Source: Erythrobacter neustonensis
Lineage (GTDB): Bacteria > Pseudomonadota > Alphaproteobacteria > Sphingomonadales > Sphingomonadaceae
NCBI RefSeq assembly: GCF_001663175.1
Contig: NZ_CP016033.1
Coordinates: 2,418,001 to 2,482,000 of the forward strand
DNA length: 64,000 nt
Reading direction: 5' to 3'
Numbering within the stretch: the first letter of the stretch is position 1; each line of letters opens with the position of its first letter. A program made the position numbers and the translations under genes. The notes under the pieces were generated by a model that saw only the letters and a program-made list of their open reading frames with translations, had not been told where the DNA came from and did no database searches. This document shows positions 62,247 through 64,000 of the stretch, one piece after another.

Positions 62247-63845
62247 TTAGGCCGCCTCGAACTGATTCATCGTGTTGTGCGCGCCGCCGGCCTTGAGTGC
62301 AGCTTCACCCGCGAAATATTCCTTGTGATCGTCACCGATGTCGCTGCCCGACATGTTCTGGTGCTTCACACAGGCGATTCCCTGACGGATTTCCTCGCGC
62401 TGCACGCCCTTGACGTAGCCGAGCATACCGGCCTCGCCGAAATATTCCTTCGCGAGATTATCGGTGCTCAGCGCCGCCGTGTGGTAGGTCGGCAAGGTGA
62501 TGAGGTGGTGGAAGATGCCCGCCCGTGCCGCAGCGTCTCGCTGGAAGGTGCGGATCTTCTCGTCGGCCTCGTCCGACAGCTCGGTGCCGTCGTAATCGAC
62601 GCTCATCAGCTTGGCTCGATCATAGGCCGACACGTCCTTGCCCGCCGCCTGCCACGCATCGAACACCTGCTGGCGGAAGTTCAGCGTCCAGTTGAAGCTG
62701 GGCGAGTTGTTGTAGACCAGCTTGGCATTGGGCACGACCTCGCGGATGCGGTCGACCATGCCGGCGATCTGTTCGACGTGGGGCTTCTCGGTCTCGATCC
62801 AGAGCAGGTCGGCGCCGTTCTGGAGCGAGGTGATGCAGTCGAGCACGACGCGGTCCTCGCCCGTTCCGGCGCGGAACTGGTAGAGGTTCGAGGGCAGGCG
62901 CTTGGGGGAAAGCAGCTTGCCGTCGCGGCTGATGAAGACCTGGCCGTTGGTGATGTTGGCCGGATCGACTTCATCGGCGTCGAGGAAGCTGTTGTACTGG
63001 TCGCCAAGATCACCCGGCTCCTTCGAGAAGGCGATCTGCTTGGTAAGACCGGCGCCAAGCGAGTCGGTGCGGGCAACGATCACGCCGTCATCCACACCCA
63101 TTTCAAGGAAGGCCATGCGGCAGGCGCGGATCTTCTGGAGGAAATCCTCGTGCGGGACGGTAACCTTGCCGTCCTGGTGGCCGCATTGCTTTTCGTCCGA
63201 CACCTGATTTTCGATCTGGAGCGCGCAGGCCCCGGCCTCGATCATCTTCTTGGCGAGGAGATAGGTCGCCTCGGCATTTCCGAAGCCTGCGTCGATGTCG
63301 GCAATGATTGGCACCACGTGGGTCTCGTAATTGTCGATCGCGTTTTCGAGCCGCTTCGCTTCGACTGCGTCGCCGGCCTTGCGCGCTTCATCGAGCGCGC
63401 GGAACATCATGCCCAGTTCGCGGGCATCGGCCTGCTTGAGGAAGGTGTAAAGCTCGCCAATCAGTGCGGGCACCGAAGTCTTCTCGTGCATCGACTGGTC
63501 GGGCAGCGGGCCGAACTCGCTGCGCAGCGCGGCAACCATCCAGCCCGAGAGGTAGAGGTAGCGCTGCTTGGTGGTGCCGAAGTGCTTCTTGATCGCGATG
63601 AGCTTCTGCTGCGCGATGAAGCCGTGCCAGCAGCCGAGCGACTGGGTGTAGTTGGCGGAGTCGGCGTCATAGGCGGCCATATCGGCGCGCATGATCCCGG
63701 CGGTGTATTTGGCGATATCCAGACCGGTGCGGAAGCGGTTCTGGATGACCATGCGCGCCGCACTTTCGGGATCGATGGCGTTCCAGCCCGGCCCGCCATT
63801 GGTCACAACGTCGCGCATCCGGGCAATGGTGTTTTGGTAGGTCAT
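62247..63845 (-). CDS. aceA: Isocitrate lyase
   Basis: 532 residues. It splits isocitrate to succinate and glyoxylate in the glyoxylate shunt. The active-site loop reads EKQCGH (Cys221), the long-form variant of the KKCGH loop. Further landmarks are IIADIDAGFGNAEATYLL, VSDEKQCGHQDGKVTVPHEDF and WIETEKPHVEQIAGMVDRI. The length matches the approximately 530-residue alphaproteobacterial/pseudomonad subfamily. ATG 63845 is preceded by GGACAGGAGAACGCC, a strong ribosome site. Malate synthase is not in the window. Confidence 0.96.
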   Translation of the reverse strand: MTYQNTIARMRDVVTNGGPGWNAIDPESAARMVIQNRFRTGLDIAKYTAGIMRADMAAYDADSANYTQSLGCWHGFIAQQKLIAIKKHFGTTKQRYLYLSGWMVAALRSEFGPLPDQSMHEKTSVPALIGELYTFLKQADARELGMMFRALDEARKAGDAVEAKRLENAIDNYETHVVPIIADIDAGFGNAEATYLLAKKMIEAGACALQIENQVSDEKQCGHQDGKVTVPHEDFLQKIRACRMAFLEMGVDDGVIVARTDSLGAGLTKQIAFSKEPGDLGDQYNSFLDADEVDPANITNGQVFISRDGKLLSPKRLPSNLYQFRAGTGEDRVVLDCITSLQNGADLLWIETEKPHVEQIAGMVDRIREVVPNAKLVYNNSPSFNWTLNFRQQVFDAWQAAGKDVSAYDRAKLMSVDYDGTELSDEADEKIRTFQRDAAARAGIFHHLITLPTYHTAALSTDNLAKEYFGEAGMLGYVKGVQREEIRQGIACVKHQNMSGSDIGDDHKEYFAGEAALKAGGAHNTMNQFEAA

Positions 63846-64000
63846 GGCGTTCTCCTGTCCGTCCTGGGGAGTGACGCTGGCCGTTGGAGGCTGGCGCCGG
63901 GGATGGACAGCGTTTGAACCCCCGGATCGAGTCGCGACAGAAAAATTGACAGATAATCGTGTAGCTATGGGCACAAATGCGCTTCGACTTGTGTAAATCG
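63846..64000 (-). promoter_or_regulatory. aceA upstream region with a CACAA dyad
   Basis: The region upstream of the isocitrate lyase gene. An imperfect inverted repeat, CACAA (63972-63976) and TTGTG (63989-63993) with 12 bases between, lies about 130 bases before the start and may be part of a regulator site, such as a site for the acyl-CoA-sensing regulators often found beside aceA. Only the dyad is visible; no regulator gene falls in the window. Confidence 0.28.

Noticed and set aside
1..64000. CRISPR arrays, prophage, integrase or insertion sequences
   Set aside because: No spaced direct repeats, transposase or integrase motifs, or att-like repeats were seen; the polysaccharide locus is accessory-like but no mobile element is visible.

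Overview
The window is a GC-rich, densely coded chromosomal segment from an alphaproteobacterium, most likely order Sphingomonadales, family Erythrobacteraceae (Erythrobacter/Porphyrobacter type). This is inferred from protein flavour, from the zapA - 6S RNA - 5-formyl-THF cyclo-ligase arrangement with a small coiled-coil gene before zapA, from a DUF2842 protein, and from a marine-style exopolysaccharide locus with a sulfotransferase. No species can be named from sequence alone.

Layout. (1) 1-1916: the end of an unrelated operon encoding a large membrane protein. (2) 2225-40421: a roughly 38 kb surface-polysaccharide locus in about ten opposed transcription units. It holds the full Wzx/Wzy machinery: initiating sugar transferase, Wzc-like BY-kinase, short Wza-like export lipoprotein, outer-membrane beta-barrel, Wzx and Wzy. 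It also has five GT-B/GT-A glycosyltransferases, two membrane (GT-C-like) proteins, a GtrA/GtrB pair, an O-acyltransferase, a sulfotransferase, two secreted polysaccharide-lyase-like beta-helix proteins, and several nucleotide-sugar pathways: UDP-GlcA 4-epimerase; a WbpM-type dehydratase + aminotransferase + formyltransferase; CDP-glucose pathway + His-type dehydrase + C-methyltransferase. A NarL/LuxR-type regulator with a degenerate receiver closes the locus. (3) 40979-46221: tRNA-Pro, thymidylate synthase, the E1alpha/E1beta/E2 genes of a branched-chain 2-oxoacid dehydrogenase (E1alpha is frameshifted in this sequence), tRNA-Asp and a terminator. (4) 46267-48193, minus strand: DUF2842, 5-formyl-THF cyclo-ligase, 6S RNA, zapA and its small coiled-coil partner. 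(5) 48392-54598: a central-carbon cluster tkt-gap-pgk-(SnoaL-like)-(hotdog)-fda. (6) 54603-64000: housekeeping genes (thiE, efp, suhB, tRNA-Leu), small lipoproteins, an SLC13-type permease, an M20 amidohydrolase, and isocitrate lyase at the right edge.

How it works together. The polysaccharide genes suggest an acidic, decorated repeat unit. UDP-galacturonate could come from the epimerase, a 4-formamido-4,6-dideoxy sugar from the WbpM/DegT/formyltransferase set, and a C-methylated deoxy sugar from the CDP branch, with sulfate and acyl decoration added. The beta-helix lyases could trim the uronate polymer. These assignments rest on family membership and gene order; the final sugars are inference. 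The most unusual part is the CDP-sugar branch at 32700-39125. There a dehydrase with the PMP-type active-site His lacks the [2Fe-2S] cysteines of the classical E1 enzyme and is followed by a C-methyltransferase and a reductase-like protein without the catalytic Lys.
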